A stretch of DNA of 64,000 nt from Misgurnus anguillicaudatus (GCF_027580225.2 NC_073348.2:27579501-27643500), one strand, 5' to 3'; positions 12,946 through 25,935 are shown, counted from the stretch's first letter. Notes: generated by a model not told the origin, from the letters alone. Numbers and translations: made by a program.

Positions 12946-14029
12946 TAAAGGGTATAAGTTCCTTTTTAACAAAATATGAATATATGGATATTCATTTTAG
13001 GAAAGTGGTCTTTTGCTGGTTCATCATACGTGGGGGTCATAAAGTTTGAAAACAGCTGTCCTATGCATTTGATGTCAATCTCCGTCTGCCTGTTTGACCA
13101 TGGTACTGACTAATTTAGAAAGGATTTATTTTAGACACTGCTCATTTCCTCCTGTTGAAGGGCAGATATTCTGTATCCCATAATCGTTTGGGGCTTGCTG
13201 GTTTGTTCAAAACTCCTGTTTCAAAACTAGTCCTCTCACAGCCAGATGGGAAGTGGCATCTGTGTGAAGATGTAAACCAAAACTATGAAGTGCTGGAAGA
13301 CATACACAGATGCCGAGAGAAAAACAGGGAAAGTATATAAATCCTCATTTTTTAAAAGCAGACCCTGTAGAAAAAGCCAAGCATGGAGCTCTTTAAAGCA
13401 CATATTGTTACCACAAGACAGGGCACATAAATTAAACTGCCACACATTGAAACTCCACTTCATACATCAAGCAACAAAACTAGACCAAACTTCTTCTTGG
13501 CTTGAAAACGTTCCCCTATTCAGTTAAACATAAGACCAATTCAGCTTTACAACAAAAAGAAACCATTTTACTTAAGAGCCATTTTCGTCAGCTGAAATAA
13601 AGGGCACTTTTGTGGAGTATCTTTGTATTGGCATAGGTACTCAATCTGAACCACTGAAGCCCATGTCTAAGAGACAAATGAGGTCTCTAATGTGTAAACC
13701 GTACGATTTGCCATGGACCTGGTTGTCTGTTAGGCAAATAAATAGAAAAGACTAATTATCTTGAAACTGAGGTCGTGTGGCATTTTTCCATTTTAGGGGA
13801 ACGTTTTGCTCAGTGAAGCGTCCCTCCCCTTCATATTTCAAAGCGAGTTTAGGATGAATATGACTGTGGTGGCATCTGAAGAGCTTGCAAAAGATTGTTA
13901 CCATATGAAGAGGATCCTTTAAGCGTCAGTAAAGTCTTTGAGGTCTTTTACACAAAGGCTGTGATGTTTACGTAATGAAACTGTACTTATAAGTCTCACT
14001 AACAAACTTAACTTCAAGTTTTTGCATAA
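12946..14029. other. No gene recognised
   Basis: Unique-looking intronic sequence. Overlapping open frames at 13155-13527 on both strands lack recognisable motifs. Confidence 0.4.
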
Positions 14030-14170
14030 ACAATTTCAACTTGGTCTTGCAAGTCAATTCAACTTACTATTTTAAGTTGACATAACTTATAAAAACAAGT
14101 TGAAATTGTTTAACTTAATTTGTTAAGTTAATGTAACAAAAATATATGTTGATTTGCATTTTTTAATGTA
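14030..14170. repeat. AT-rich MITE fragment (copy 1)
   Basis: The block AACTTATAAAAACAAGTTGA and its surroundings are shared with the more complete copy at 61242-61426. Confidence 0.65.
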
Positions 14171-14849
14171 GAGTTTAGGATGAAGTGCATGTGATGTTTC
14201 AAGAGGGTACCATGTTTCTCCAGAGGACATTATATGGTCATGCTTGTAGGATGTTTCTAAAGCAAAGCAATGGAGAGAACTGATAGTTTTATTCAAAACC
14301 CTGTCTAAAATAAATCAGAGATGTGCCCTGCAACATCAAAGCGTTTCTCAGAAATCATTGCAGGCGACTCGGTAGTCCTGAATTGTTTATGCCAAAGAGG
14401 GGAAAAGTTTGAACATCAGAAGGGTTGATGATAGCAGCTGGGATAAGTCTTGATTGTTTTGGGCATAACTAGTGATCCAAGGAGATGGAGAAGGTCAAGA
14501 GTCACGTCTTTGAAGAGTTGAATCCCTAGTTGACTAATCGTAACCACTGTGGTAGGAAATGTCATGCTACGTAGATGTGAATACTGTACTTGGCTATGGC
14601 TCATAAAGCTATTTTTCCTTTATCCGCATTGTGGGTTAGTTTATGTCCAAGTAGAACTGCTTTAGGACCTACAGGCAACTAAGCACAAGGTGAGATAGTG
14701 TACACACTCCGGGGATCCGAGCCATTGTGTTACACTTTAATATTTCCTTAGCTCCACCACCCCCAATCCATCACTTTGCTAATGCTTGATGCTTTTTATT
14801 ACATCAAATGTCACTGTATAATACTACTACTTAAAAGCTGAAAAATCAG
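14171..14849. other. No gene recognised
   Basis: No motif or repeat recognised. Confidence 0.35.
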
Positions 14850-15070
14850 CCCCGGCTAAGTCCGGTGGCCTTTCTGTGTGGAGTTTGCGGATTCTCTGTG
14901 TCAGCGTTGGTCTGGGTACTTTGGTTTCCTCCCACAGGCCAAAAACATGCATGTTGGAATTGGAGATACCAAACTGCCCCTCCCCAACCTGTGTATAGAT
15001 TAACCAGTTCTTGACACAAATATAGCCATAGATGCTGGAATGGCGTGAAGAATAAAAGAAAGAAAGAGGC
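14850..15070 (+). repeat. Diverged DANA-type SINE fragment
   Basis: GGCCTTTCTGTGTGGAGTTT followed by a TTTCCTCCCACAGGCCAAA segment and a CATGCA stretch matches, from memory, the body of the zebrafish-group SINE DANA. The tRNA head is missing. Confidence 0.6.
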
Positions 15071-15342
15071 ACTAATGCCCTCTGCTCGTCATGTATTAAG
15101 AACTTCAGACTAAATGCAGAGATCTAGTTTGGGTTTCAGGGGTTAAAGGTCTAAGAGAGGTCAGGGTTAAACCTATTCTAATGATTCTAGATGCTCCTGT
15201 CATCACATTTGTAAGTCCATCAAGAAATTGCTGGATAAACAATTCTGGATGTCTTTATCTTGTAGACTCTTTCCACATAAACATGACCTTGGTCTGGGTG
15301 GATCTCAGTACTTTCAGTCTTCTGGCACTTTTCCATGGCATA
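15071..15342. other. No gene recognised
   Basis: No feature seen. Confidence 0.3.
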
Positions 15343-15350
15343 GTACCCCA

Positions 15351-15671
15351 GGGCTCCAGACTAACTTTTTTCACTAGGAGCACAGTGGCCCCCAACTGAA
15401 AATTTTAGGGGCGCAACCAGAAAATTTAGGAGCACACACCGTAAATCAACATGCTAACCAAATATTCACATTTCTAAAAATTTCCACTGTATTACTAATA
15501 AATACTTTCATGATAGATGCAGAAAGTACAATGTGCTGTTTCAAATTCAGTGTCACATCACAAAATAAAATAATTTAATGGTCGCGTATGTGCGACTGGA
15601 TGTAAAATTCAGTGGCACTCTCTCAAATTTTGGTGGCAAAATGCCACCATTTGGTGGCAGTCTGGAGTCCT
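15351..15671. mobile_element. hAT-like MITE with GGGCTCCAGACT ends
   Basis: GGGCTCCAGACT at the left is inverted as AGTCTGGAGTCC at the right (one mismatch). Flanks GTACCCCA (15343-15350) and ATACCCCA (15672-15679) agree at 7 of 8, an hAT-style duplication. The left end recurs at 34197-34290. Confidence 0.7.
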
Positions 15672-15679
15672 ATACCCCA

Positions 15680-16557
15680 AGGTTTAGATCGGGTGAGCTT
15701 ACCTCACTTTGGCTTGGTTAGCTTTTCCATTGAGTTAGTAACACTTCGGAGTGGAAGGGATTATAGGCGTATCATTATATTTGCACTGCCTACTGCTGTG
15801 ACATCATACAAGTTAGAGCGTTGTTGTAATGCTATACATACATTCATTTATTTCTTAGTCCGCCACACAATTAAAATTGACCACCACAAATAGATGTTTG
15901 CACATCAGGTTTATCACTACCTTTGTTTCACATGACAGTTTCTGTACAAACACCTGTGACGTCAGTCGACGCGCTCCGCTGGGCCTCATTAAAGTTGCAT
16001 TTAAGCATATATGCGGACGTGTGCGTTGCGAATGTGCCGCCACAAACTGCAAGTGTGTAAAAAACTGGTATGGTTTTCCTGATTCTCAATCTGTGGATGT
16101 TTTTCATCGCTAAAAGGGAGTTTGGGAACTTACAGCAAAGCACAGATGACAACAGGTTTACTCGAGACAGCGCAAGCTAGCATGAAGGTAAAGCTAATCT
16201 TTTACATTATAGCAATGACGCTAGTAGTGACGATTCTCTTAGACCAATCAGTGATCTACAATGTTTTCACGTCACGTTTTGGTATCAGCTCGGGTCGCTT
16301 GGAACCCCAACCATGGTGGTACTACAAAAAATGATTGGGTACTACGTACTGCCCCCAGTGCAAAAGCCCCCAAAATTAAACTGACCGACCCAAACTGTGG
16401 GGTACTATGCTATGGAAAGGACCATTAGTCTGATAATGCAGTCTTGGTTTGAATCACAAATTGTAAAGCCTGGGTCTGGTATTGATCTAATAGGTCCAAA
16501 ATCTAAAGGGGTCTGATTTCTAGGTCTGGAATTCATCTGTTTCTTGAAGAGCATGGT
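15680..16557. other. No gene recognised
   Basis: Includes a CpG-containing patch at about 15955-16060 with overlapping frames on both strands and no homology. Confidence 0.35.
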
Positions 16558-16566
16558 CTTAACTAC

Positions 16567-17062
16567 TAGCCTGGTCCAACCAGACTCTCGTACATTCATT
16601 TCATTTGTACAGAGAGTCTGGCTACGCTCCATTGCAAAGCGTTACTTCCGTTAAGGAGGGTCCTCTGTTGAAGTTTAAAACTATTGGATCTGCCCAGAGT
16701 CACTCAGGATCTGCCATAGGCGATCGCTAATGTGTGGTTGTGACGTATATCATGCGCTGAAACCGGCCGGAAACAACAAGTACGAATAATCAGACCAACA
16801 AAACTTAGCAAACATTGCTCTTGCTCCGGCTTTAACTTCTGTATATTCGGCAGTTTTGCAACAACGGACCGAATAGCTTTTCTCACGTCTTTCTCCGCTG
16901 CCATTACTGAACTACAACACAAACTGATGCATGACCTCAATGTCATCGTAGCCACCAGCTGCCACCTCCCTCTGTTCGCTGATTGGACCTGCAGATTTTT
17001 GCAGGAGAAAACGAAACTCTACACAGCAGTCCCAGACGTAGTACTGAAGCGGAGCCAGGCTA
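16567..17062 (-). mobile_element. Non-autonomous transposon with 9-bp duplication carrying a RecQ-helicase-like fragment
   Basis: The ends TAGCCTGGTCC and GGAGCCAGGCTA are inverted repeats (one gap). The perfect 9-bp flanks CTTAACTAC occur at 16558-16566 and 17063-17071. On the minus strand within 16704-16955 a frame contains AEKDVRKAIR...KLKPEQEQCLLSFV, which resembles the start of RecQ-type helicase domains (the LKPEQ Q-motif region). It stops before the Walker A motif. This suggests an internal deletion of a larger, helicase-encoding element. A 9-bp duplication fits Mutator-type insertion; the family assignment is uncertain. Confidence 0.7.
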
Positions 17063-17071
17063 CTTAACTAC

Positions 17072-18420
17072 AACTTTAGATGCATTATATACAAATTGGT
17101 GAATTACACCTTTGTGCACTTTAGGTTAGAAACAACAAATGCAAATGAACAATTTCTTTATGGTTTCCCCAATTCTTTTATCTTTTATCAAAACTGACAT
17201 AATAGAGACCGACTGATACTCTTTAAAAAAAATACTATAATTATCTGCAGGTTTCTGTTTTAGGATAGACTGGGAAAAAATTAATTCACTCTTAATATAA
17301 AATTTCAAACAGCTACAAAAATATTTTCCCAATAAATGCGCTCCAGATGGCAGTGAGCTTCAAGCTTCCCCTCTGGTTTCCATATTATTTTGTTTGTGGT
17401 ATAACAATGCGTGTACCTATTAGGAATGCAATTTTTTTTGATGGCTGATAAGGATCAAAACAACACTGTGGTCCAAACTGCATATCTCTCATCAGTACGA
17501 AGTGTTACCTTCCTGCCGTATGATAACCAGAGGAAGGAAATCATTTTTTTAACAGATGACGTAATCCAGTTCTCAAATCTGACTACAGTCTACAGCAATG
17601 CCCCATTTAAAACCAGTCTTGCTTTGATAACACCCTTTCATAGATTAGAAAGAGCGAAAAGTCTGCAACCATTGTGCAGAGGTTGATAAAAACATCAAAG
17701 TCTTATGTAACTTTTCCTATCTGTGTCGGGTATTTGTTAGCAATCAACAGAAGTTTACGTTCACTTATTTTGTGAATTTCAGCTTTGCTTGCCAATTTTT
17801 TTTTTTCAATGACCTTTCGCAAATCTGCTATCCTCTAAAGAGCCTTGTCTCGCTTCCAGTTACACTTTTGTTACCAAGCAATGAATCCTAAAAAAAAACC
17901 AAATGTACCAGAAGAACTATCATTTGGATTTATTGGATATGGTCGCCAGAATCATTAAAATGCAAAGGGTGTTTGGCTTACCAAACCCTTGCCTAGACAG
18001 AGTTGGCAAGATTTCCACTCGAAAGAAAAGGTCAAGAGCTAAACTTAGATTTAATGTGGTCAGCACAGATCCAACTTTCGTTTGAAGAACGAAAAACGCA
18101 AGCGAAGAAGCAGCATGCTCTGTCTGTTTAAATTGGGTCAAGAGCAAAAATACAACATCAACCAATCCTGTAGAATCCCCATTTGATCATTACAGGCAAA
18201 GACAAAAAGCTTTGCATAGCTCTGAAAAAAAGGTAGGGCATGGGAGAAGTGAATTGCTTTGCTATAAGAATGATTGACAACTAAAATTTCTTTAACTATG
18301 GAGAAAAAAGGGACTTAGTGCCACTTAGAAAGTTTCTGCAAGCCCTCACATTGTTTTACAGTTCTGGTGAAGTGATTTGTTCTTCAGCTAAATATAATGG
18401 TTTGCATCTGTGTGGCAGGA
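17072..18420. other. No gene recognised
   Basis: AT-rich, apparently unique. No supported exon. Confidence 0.35.
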
Positions 18421-18449
18421 GGTACAGTACAGTACAGTACAGTACAGTG
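18421..18449 (+). repeat. Pentanucleotide tandem repeat (GTACA)n
   Basis: About five uninterrupted units of a five-base repeat. Confidence 0.9.
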
Positions 18450-18780
18450 AGCCCTACACAATGGAAAAATAAGCTCAGGGTTAAGACCAATTTCCGTTGT
18501 GGTAAATAAAAATGGGCTTCATGGGTTTGCTTAGTTTGTCAAACAATTCCTACAGATCTTAATATTGCACCACAAGGAGGATCACAGTGTTAGGTGACAG
18601 GCACAGTTGCTGTTATAGTATATGAATATCTGAAACTTTTAAACCGACAACAATTCAGATTGGAAATGGCAAGCGATATGATGATTTACACATACTGAAT
18701 ACCTTACTGGTTGGTGCATGCATATGTGCACCAACAAACAAAATACCGTACATCCACCAAGCACACCTTGAAATAACCAA

Positions 18781-19870
18781 GTACTGTATTTTTACGAACG
18801 ATAAGTCGCTCCGGAGTATAAGTCGCATCAGTCAAAAATGCACCATGAAGAGGAAACAACATATATATGTCGGACAGGACTGTAAGTCGCATTTATTTAG
18901 AAAATTATTTCACAAAATCCAAGCCCAAGAACACACATTTAATCTTGTAGGGCAAGTTATTCAAATAAACAATAGCACACAGAACAACAGGCTGAATAGG
19001 TGTCCGTACATGTTAACGTAACATTACACAAATGCATACAGAACATACCTGGGAGGCAGAATAGGCTACATTAACATAAAAAGCCAACGAGAATCAAGTT
19101 CTCCGAGCTCCCAAACTCATTCCACATCACTGAATCCATTGAATTACATACCGTATTTTTCGGACTATAAGCCGCGTTTTATTTCATAACTTGGCTGGTG
19201 CTGCGTCTTATAGTCAGGTGCGCCTTGTAAGTCAGTATGAATTAATTTTGACATTTATGAGGCAAGAGACAACATAATCGTCTACAGCCCCAATAGTCCT
19301 CTATATGCTGCTCCTGTAATTATGTAATTCAATAGATTCAGTGATGCGGAATGACGAGTCTGTGAACTTCACGCTAGTTGGCTTGTTCGGTTAATTTAGA
19401 CTATTCAACCTTCCAGGTAAGTTCATGCTATGGTTTATCGTTTAAATAACTGATAATATGACTTTAACGTACAGACATCTATTCAGCCTGCTGTTCTGTC
19501 TGCTATTGTTTAGTTGAATAACTCGCCTTTCCAGATTAAATGTCTGTTCTACGGCTTGGATTTTGTGAAATAATTTTCTAAATAAACGCAATGTATAGTC
19601 CACTGCGACTATACGCGACTTATATATGTTATTTCGTCTTAATGTAGCAATTTTAAATGATGCGGCTTATACTTCGGTGCGGCTTATAGTCTGGAAAATA
19701 CGGTAAATACAGGAACAGCATAGTGGACTCTCATAGCTGTAGATGTAATGTTGTCTCTTAGTTCATGTCAGTCAGTATGAATTAATTTTGACAAATAAGT
19801 CGCACCTGACTATAAGTCGCATGACCAGCCAAACTATGAAAAAAAGTGTGACTTATAGAAAATATGGTAC
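18781..19870. mobile_element. DNA element with GTACTGTATTTTTACG ends, containing a second copy of its own family
   Basis: The outer ends are GTACTGTATTTTTACG (18781) and GAAAATATGGTAC (to 19870). Next to both lie runs of ATAAGTCGCA or its complement. The inner copy occupies 19149-19705. Non-coding. Confidence 0.65.
19149..19705. mobile_element. Inner nested element with TACCGTATTTTTC ends, 557 bp
   Basis: TACCGTATTTTTCGGACTAT at the left is inverted as ATAGTCTGGAAAATACGGTA at the right (one mismatch). It sits within the related element at 18781-19870. Confidence 0.8.
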
Positions 19871-22200
19871 ACAAATGCAGTATTAGCCGTTTCACACCAC
19901 TTCAAATAAAAAAATGTAAAAAGGTGCAAAAATATTATATCATACAGAGGATACTCTAGATAAGGGACAATGTCAGGTTTTCAATTTCAAGAAGAAAAAA
20001 CTCAATAGCATTTATCCTACATTTGCATCACCTATCGGTTCCACTACACCTGTCATACCATGGGTGCCGGTAACCATGGTAACCTAGTTGCCAAACCTAG
20101 CTAATGGCCCTGTTTTTTTTTGTGTTTCTCTTCATTTCCTTCTCTCAACTACTTATTCATAACCGGTAGGTAGACGACAGATGTCCCGCCCCAGACGTTA
20201 CGCTTCACTGCACCGTCATATCCAAAGTCAATGAGATGCACCAAAAACCAGACATCTCACTGCTACGACCAACAACAATAACGAATGAAGTCATTAATAT
20301 ACTCAGTGGAATTAACATAAAGAAATGATATCCAATAACTGAATCGTGGTCACAAATGTGATAACACATTAGCCGCCTGTGGATGGCCTATTTTAATATG
20401 ACCTTGATACAGTGAAAATAAATAAATGCAGACTGGTAATGACTCTAGGGGAGTCTGTGGCTTTTGACTGATGACCTGCAAAAACTATGAAGACATTTCT
20501 AGAAATATAGATATATTTAATGAAGGTGAAATATTTTACTCTGAAAAATGACCAAACAATCCAGAAGAGGAAATACATTGGCAGATGATGGGTAGTGGAA
20601 GGGCTGATAGCGTTTATTGGGGGAGTTCTGGAGGAAGGGACGGCTCTTTGTTCTACTAGATCGAGGATCTCTAGGGAAAGCTGGTGTTATTCTCTACCAG
20701 TGTGTTACCAGCATGGCTCACTGCCCATAGACTGTCTGCTTTCATTTTACTGTCTGTTGTCGAGTAATTTCTTTGGCTTGGACAGTTTGATAAGACATAT
20801 GTGTGTGTGTAGTTAGAGATAGCAGGGTGCCCTGTATGATAGGGAGTGGGAGTGGTCTTGTTTTCACAATGACAGGTTATTTATCGTACTGTATGTGTGT
20901 GCACCAAAAAATTACAAACGGGTCACTCTTGTGATTTATTAGCCCACTTCTTATGCCCTTGCGGGGAACCCAGCTAGACATTAACCAGACAAACCTGATC
21001 AGGAGCCACGTGCGCACTTTGTAAAAAGCATGAAATATAGAAATGTCTAAAAAAGGACAAAAGGGAACGCTTCCAACCGGGCTATCAGTCGAACGCACAT
21101 TACTATCCCCCACACAAAAACCTTTTAGAGGACACAAACGCAATCACACCACAGACGTACACATTACCACCTCCCTCAGTCTCTCTGTTGGATTGTCATG
21201 GTAACCATGACTACTGGCACAATTCCTTGCTAATAACTCACACCACATGCAGACATCCCTCTCTCCCATACACACATAGCAGACACCTACAGTACCACGG
21301 AGAGCTGTTTGAATGCTTTAACAGAAGCGAGTATGCAAATGGGATGACATGTTGAAAAATGGATTTAATTTTTTTATAGAACCTTATAGATTAGTGAGTA
21401 ATATAGCAACAGAGATAAAATGTAACCTATAATAGGGCTCATGTATGAGTATAACCAAAAACAGCCAACACAAGCAGAATTCCCAAATTGGCTTCTATCC
21501 TAAAGAGATCCCTTAACTGGGACAGTCATATCGAGACTTTCATTCATAAGAATAGCATGCTCTTAAACAGCCCAGACACAAGCATCTGGCAGACGGCAAA
21601 GATTCAGGGTTTATCCGGGGACATGCGGCAAACAATGCGCTGCTATTTTTTCAGCACCTGGAACTGAATGATCTGTGTTTGATTTCAGGATTTAGGTTTT
21701 ATATGAATTGATTGGCTGGGAGTGCTCCAAAAAGAGTACAGAAAGAGCTTTCCTCTAAACGTTTAAAAGAGTCCAGAGATCTTATCAGGCATAGTTTGTT
21801 TGATCAGAGCTCGCCCATCTGCCCGATCTTCTGAAGACCATGTGCAGGAAAAAAATTAAGCTTTATTACACAGAAAAAAAACATCTCCATCACATTATTG
21901 AGGAGCGCATGGCCTTTACTAGAAGCCAATGATATGTGATTATAGAACTTGTGAGATGGCTTTAGCAGCCAATCTGATCAAGATATGTGAGTCGCCTCAC
22001 ATGTTTTCCCATTTAAACACTAAAAGACCGTACCAAAAACATCAGCTGAAGAAAGGAAGTCATACAACATTATACATCTGGGATGGCATGGGTAAAACAT
22101 ATGTGACCATGCATGTGAAAACCCAGCTAAAGTAATTTTTTGTGATTTACTGCTTTTAATGTAATATCATCTTACATAATGTAAAGAACATTCTGTAAGG
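19871..22200. other. No gene recognised
   Basis: Unique-looking intronic DNA. No repeat arm or exon recognised. 20066-20094 has two closely spaced GGTAACC-like palindromes. Confidence 0.35.
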
Positions 22201-22210
22201 AATTCCTGAA

Positions 22211-22330
22211 GACGGGCCGTTGAATTCTTCGAAAATAAGTCACACCCAAGGTGTTAATATGGCACGTTGTGAAGCAAATAATTACCACGGTTACCACAGA
22301 CCTTGCTTTGAGACATTTGACAGGTCAGGT
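22211..22330 (+). repeat. Second copy of the 5863 hairpin family, truncated
   Basis: Shares GACGGGCCGTTGAATT and the CACACCCAAGGTG-type segment with 5863-5956. It abuts a truncated foldback at 22332. Confidence 0.6.
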
Positions 22331-22331
22331 G

Positions 22332-23534
22332 TGCAAAATTTTAATGTCTTTCTTTGTTCAGTCGAGAAGAAATTATGTTTTTTGAGGAAAACATTCCAGG
22401 ATTGTTCTAATTTTAATGGACCCCAACACTTAAAGGTGCAGTGTGTAATTTTTAGAAAGATCTCTTGACAGAAATGCAAAATAATAAACAAAACTATATT
22501 ATCAGGGGTGTACAAAGACCTTTTTTAATTAACCGTTATGTGTTTATTGCCTTAGAATGAGATGTTTTTATCTACACACAAAGATGGTCCCCTTATATGG
22601 AAGTTGCCATTTTGTGCCGCCATTTTTCTACAGAAGCCCTTAACGGACAATTTTTTTACTAAGTTGTCTCCGAAGATGACATGTTTGTCTGGTGGCAGCT
22701 ACAGTAGCTTCTCTATGTGTTTCAAAAGCAAGGGGTGAGCAGTGGACTACGCCGTTGGTTGCAATTTGCAACCTCACCACTAGATGCCGCTAAAATGTAC
22801 ACACTGCACCTTTAACAGTTTTAATGCATTTTAAATTGCAGTTTCAAAGGACTCTAAATGATCCCAAACAAGGCATAAGGGTCTTATCTAGCGAAATGAT
22901 TGTCATTTTTTGCAAGAAAAATAAAAAATATGCATATTTAAACCACAACTTCCTGCGGTCCTGTGACACGCCAGCGCGACCTCACGTGATACTTCAACAC
23001 GTCAAGAGGTCAAGGATGACGTATTGAAACTACGCCCCAGTGTTTACAAGTGTGGAGAAAGAGGACCGTTCCAACGTTGGTGTATGTCGAAGGATACTAA
23101 TTAATGCCTTTGTGTCAGTTCATTGTTTAAAATGGTCCGCAAATGTGCGTTTCATATATGTAACACGTGACCTTTCCACGGCTTTACGCAAATACGTGAG
23201 GTGTCGCTGGGGCATCACAGGACCGGAAGAAGACGAGAAGTTGGGGTTTAAAAGTGCATATTTTTTATTTTCTTGCCAAAAATAACAATTGTTTCGCTAG
23301 ATAAGACCCTTATGCCTCATTTGAGATCGTTTAGAGTCCTTTGAAACTGCAATTTTAAACTGCATTAAAACTGTTAGATGCTGGGGTCCATCAAAATGAG
23401 AAAAATCCTGGAATGTTTTCCTCTAAAAACATAATTTCTTCTCGACTGAACAAAGAAAGACATCAACATTTTGGATGACATGGTGGTAAGTAAATTATCT
23501 GGATTTTTTTTTTTAAATGGACTAATCCTTTAAG
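22332..23534. mobile_element. Long foldback DNA transposon (copy 2), interrupted by a nested element
   Basis: Same family as 8294-9174. The first roughly 60 bp of the left arm are missing. The left arm is split at a TTAA by the element at 22434-22811, and the right arm runs to 23534. Adjusting for the insert gives about 820 bp. Confidence 0.8.
22434..22811. mobile_element. Nested TTAA MITE, 378 bp (AGGTGCAGTGTGTA ends)
   Basis: AGGTGCAGTGTGTA at the left is perfectly inverted as TACACACTGCACCT at the right. TTAA occurs on each side (22430-22433, 22812-22815). Removing it restores ACACTTAACAG in the host foldback, so the boundaries are exact. Confidence 0.9.
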
Positions 23535-25457
23535 AAAGCTGGTAGGGAAAAAAGCTTCTATAACCTGTACGCTATTTCTAAACTTCCAGACAGAACAGAT
23601 TACAGTTCAAGTCAATTGTAAAGTCTTGTCCAAATTACAAACTTTCACAGGCTGCATTCGCTTTGTGTGTGTACGTTCTGGCTTTGCACATTGCACTACT
23701 CCAGATGTCAAATTTTTCCAGCAATGCATGGCTTTATTAGCTTGGAGCAAACCAAAAAAGGCAGACCAAAGGCTGCCCATAAGTATCGAGGGCTCGATTT
23801 TAGACCATGATGAGAATTCAATAAACGTTTTGTTTTTAAGGCCAGTGAGTGACGGCTGAAATTAAGCCAGGCGAGCGAAGTCCTAATGCAGCTACTGGAA
23901 ACCTCTCTTTTCTTCTTTCTTTCCAAGTATCCCACACAAGCTTGATCAGCCTGACGGAGGGATGGGGTCAATAATCGCTTTGTAGCGCAAGGTATTTTCA
24001 ATAGGTCTACAGAGGACGTCCATTCTTCCTCTGAAATACAAGCGGTTTGGAAAAGAAAAGGGCCTGCCAACTGAAATGGCTCTGAACAGTGGGACAAGAA
24101 TCACAATGTAACATTTGTGTCACATTTCTGAGAGAGAAAGTAAAGTTAATTCGGCGCACACAAACCAGGACAGCTGCACAGTGCACCAAATCCTTTCCTG
24201 GCCACAAAGGGAGTAAAAAAGCCATTGTGGTGAGAGTAAAAATATTCTGAACATGCTTCTGTTGTCCCTGCTGAAAAATAAGAGATGGCACACAAAAGAC
24301 TTTTTCCAATATATTACATTCAATATATTGTCCAATATGTTCAAAAAATAGGTTGGTTTGCTGGTCTATTCTGGTTTTAAGACTGCTATTCATAGCTATT
24401 ACAAATGTTTCCTCTATAATGTAAACACTTGAGTTGATCTGGCTTGCATAAAAGACAGAAAGCACTTGATTGTAAGTTATTATAACTCGCATGACAACTC
24501 AAAAGAAAAAAACAGACACAACGTGAGAATTTTGAGTAGAAGCACCATTGTATCTTCTCTGAGGCAGGCGAGGGTTTGTTCCACCGAATTAAATATTGCA
24601 CAGCCACGCTCGTGTGCCAACTCAAACAAGTTTACCCGAACGCTGCCAAGGGTAGATGAATTAACTCAGTGTGAGGTTTGGAAAAATGTGGTAAGCTCCC
24701 CTTCCCATCAAACAGAAACCTCCAGCTAATGTAAAGGCTCTTAAACGTAATGCAAACAAACCTTAAAAATACTGACAGGGCATTATGTAATGGTAGCATA
24801 TAAAGAAAAATGCGAGTTTTTGAATGTGAACGTGAAGGCCATTGCTGGATGCCAGAGCTGATGGAGCATCAACCGAGCGATGGAGGTCAGAGAAAAGACC
24901 ACCGGGACGAGATTACTGGGTGTGTTGGACAGGGCAAGGTAAGAAAACTCTGGGTGCCTGACAGTCTGACGAGACTAGGGATGGGTAAAGCCGAAGGTAT
25001 ACTAGGGACGTCCAAGTACGTGCGGCACATCATTTTCGTCATCTGGAGGGTCCGCGGTCGTCCGTGCACTGTCCGCGTGTGCCCCAAAATTGGGGCCAGC
25101 GCGCAAGAAAATATTGAGACAGGAAACTCCACTACGAACAATTACACTAGACAATAGAAAGCGTTTGCACAAACACTATCGTTTTTTTTTTCACTTCTTC
25201 CAAGAACAGAAAGCTGTGGAGCATTTTAGTCATCATAATGTTTGATTCCTGTTCTTTGTTTTCTTGTTGTTTGTTCTAAACTTTGTTTGCAATGGTGGAT
25301 CGGCTACTTTTCTTCATCTATCCTAAATTTTTTAATGTACTGTAAATGTCGCTAATCAGTGTTGCACTAACGGCCTGGTAGAGTAATAATTTGAATAAGA
25401 AATAATTTGTTTTGCGTACGTGTCGAACACGGCCATCCACGCGTAGCCGCAGTAAAT
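23535..25457. other. No confirmed gene
   Basis: Several 80-160 codon frames at 23600-24730 overlap on opposite strands without motifs. A possible plus-strand donor (CAAG then GTAAGA) lies at 24938-24943, after an open frame beginning at 24810. The acceptor side is weak. 24960-25100 has a CpG-rich repeat-like patch. Confidence 0.35.
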
Positions 25458-25707
25458 GAAGAGTTTCGTTGAAAAACGAGATAACCACCGTTTTTTTAAT
25501 TGTTCAGAAATCTCGTTTATTGGTTGTGCATTCCAATTAATTTCAATGCAACTGCAGTTGGTTTGTTTTGATTTAAACCTTCATAACTTAAAAAATACAG
25601 CTAAGTAGCACCATAAAACAAAATAATAACATGATAACATAATAAAAATCATGTTTTGACAAAAATGTTAAAAAATGGATTTATCTCGTTTTGCAACGAA
25701 ACTCTTC
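25458..25707. mobile_element. Foldback MITE with GAAGAGTTTCGTTG ends, 250 bp
   Basis: GAAGAGTTTCGTTGAAAAAC at the left is inverted as CGTTTTGCAACGAAACTCTTC at the right (one mismatch). The interior is AT-rich. Confidence 0.8.
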
Positions 25708-25747
25708 AAATATACTTGGAAAGCTGTGCCGATGCTTCTACCCAGTC

Positions 25748-25935
25748 TCACAAAATTATGTACCTATAGTCACGTAATATTTTGATTCTTTTTCGTGATA
25801 CTGTCACGAATTTCCGCATTTTGTTTGTGATCGTATCACGAATTTCTGTTTATGTGTCATGTCACATATTGGTTACTCAACACCTTTTTCTTATTTTCAA
25901 AACATTTTCGTTTCAGTTTAGGGTTTAGGAAAGTA
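25748..25935 (+). repeat. Single-arm copy of the 43159 palindrome family
   Basis: Segments such as CACATATTGGTTACTCAAC and the preceding TATCACGAATTTCTGTTTATG run in the same order as one arm of the palindrome at 43159-43842, but diverged. Confidence 0.6.

Noticed and set aside
24810..24941. Possible plus-strand coding exon ending at a GTAAGA donor
   Set aside because: The donor is plausible, but the only upstream AG lacks a pyrimidine tract and the peptide matches nothing known to me.
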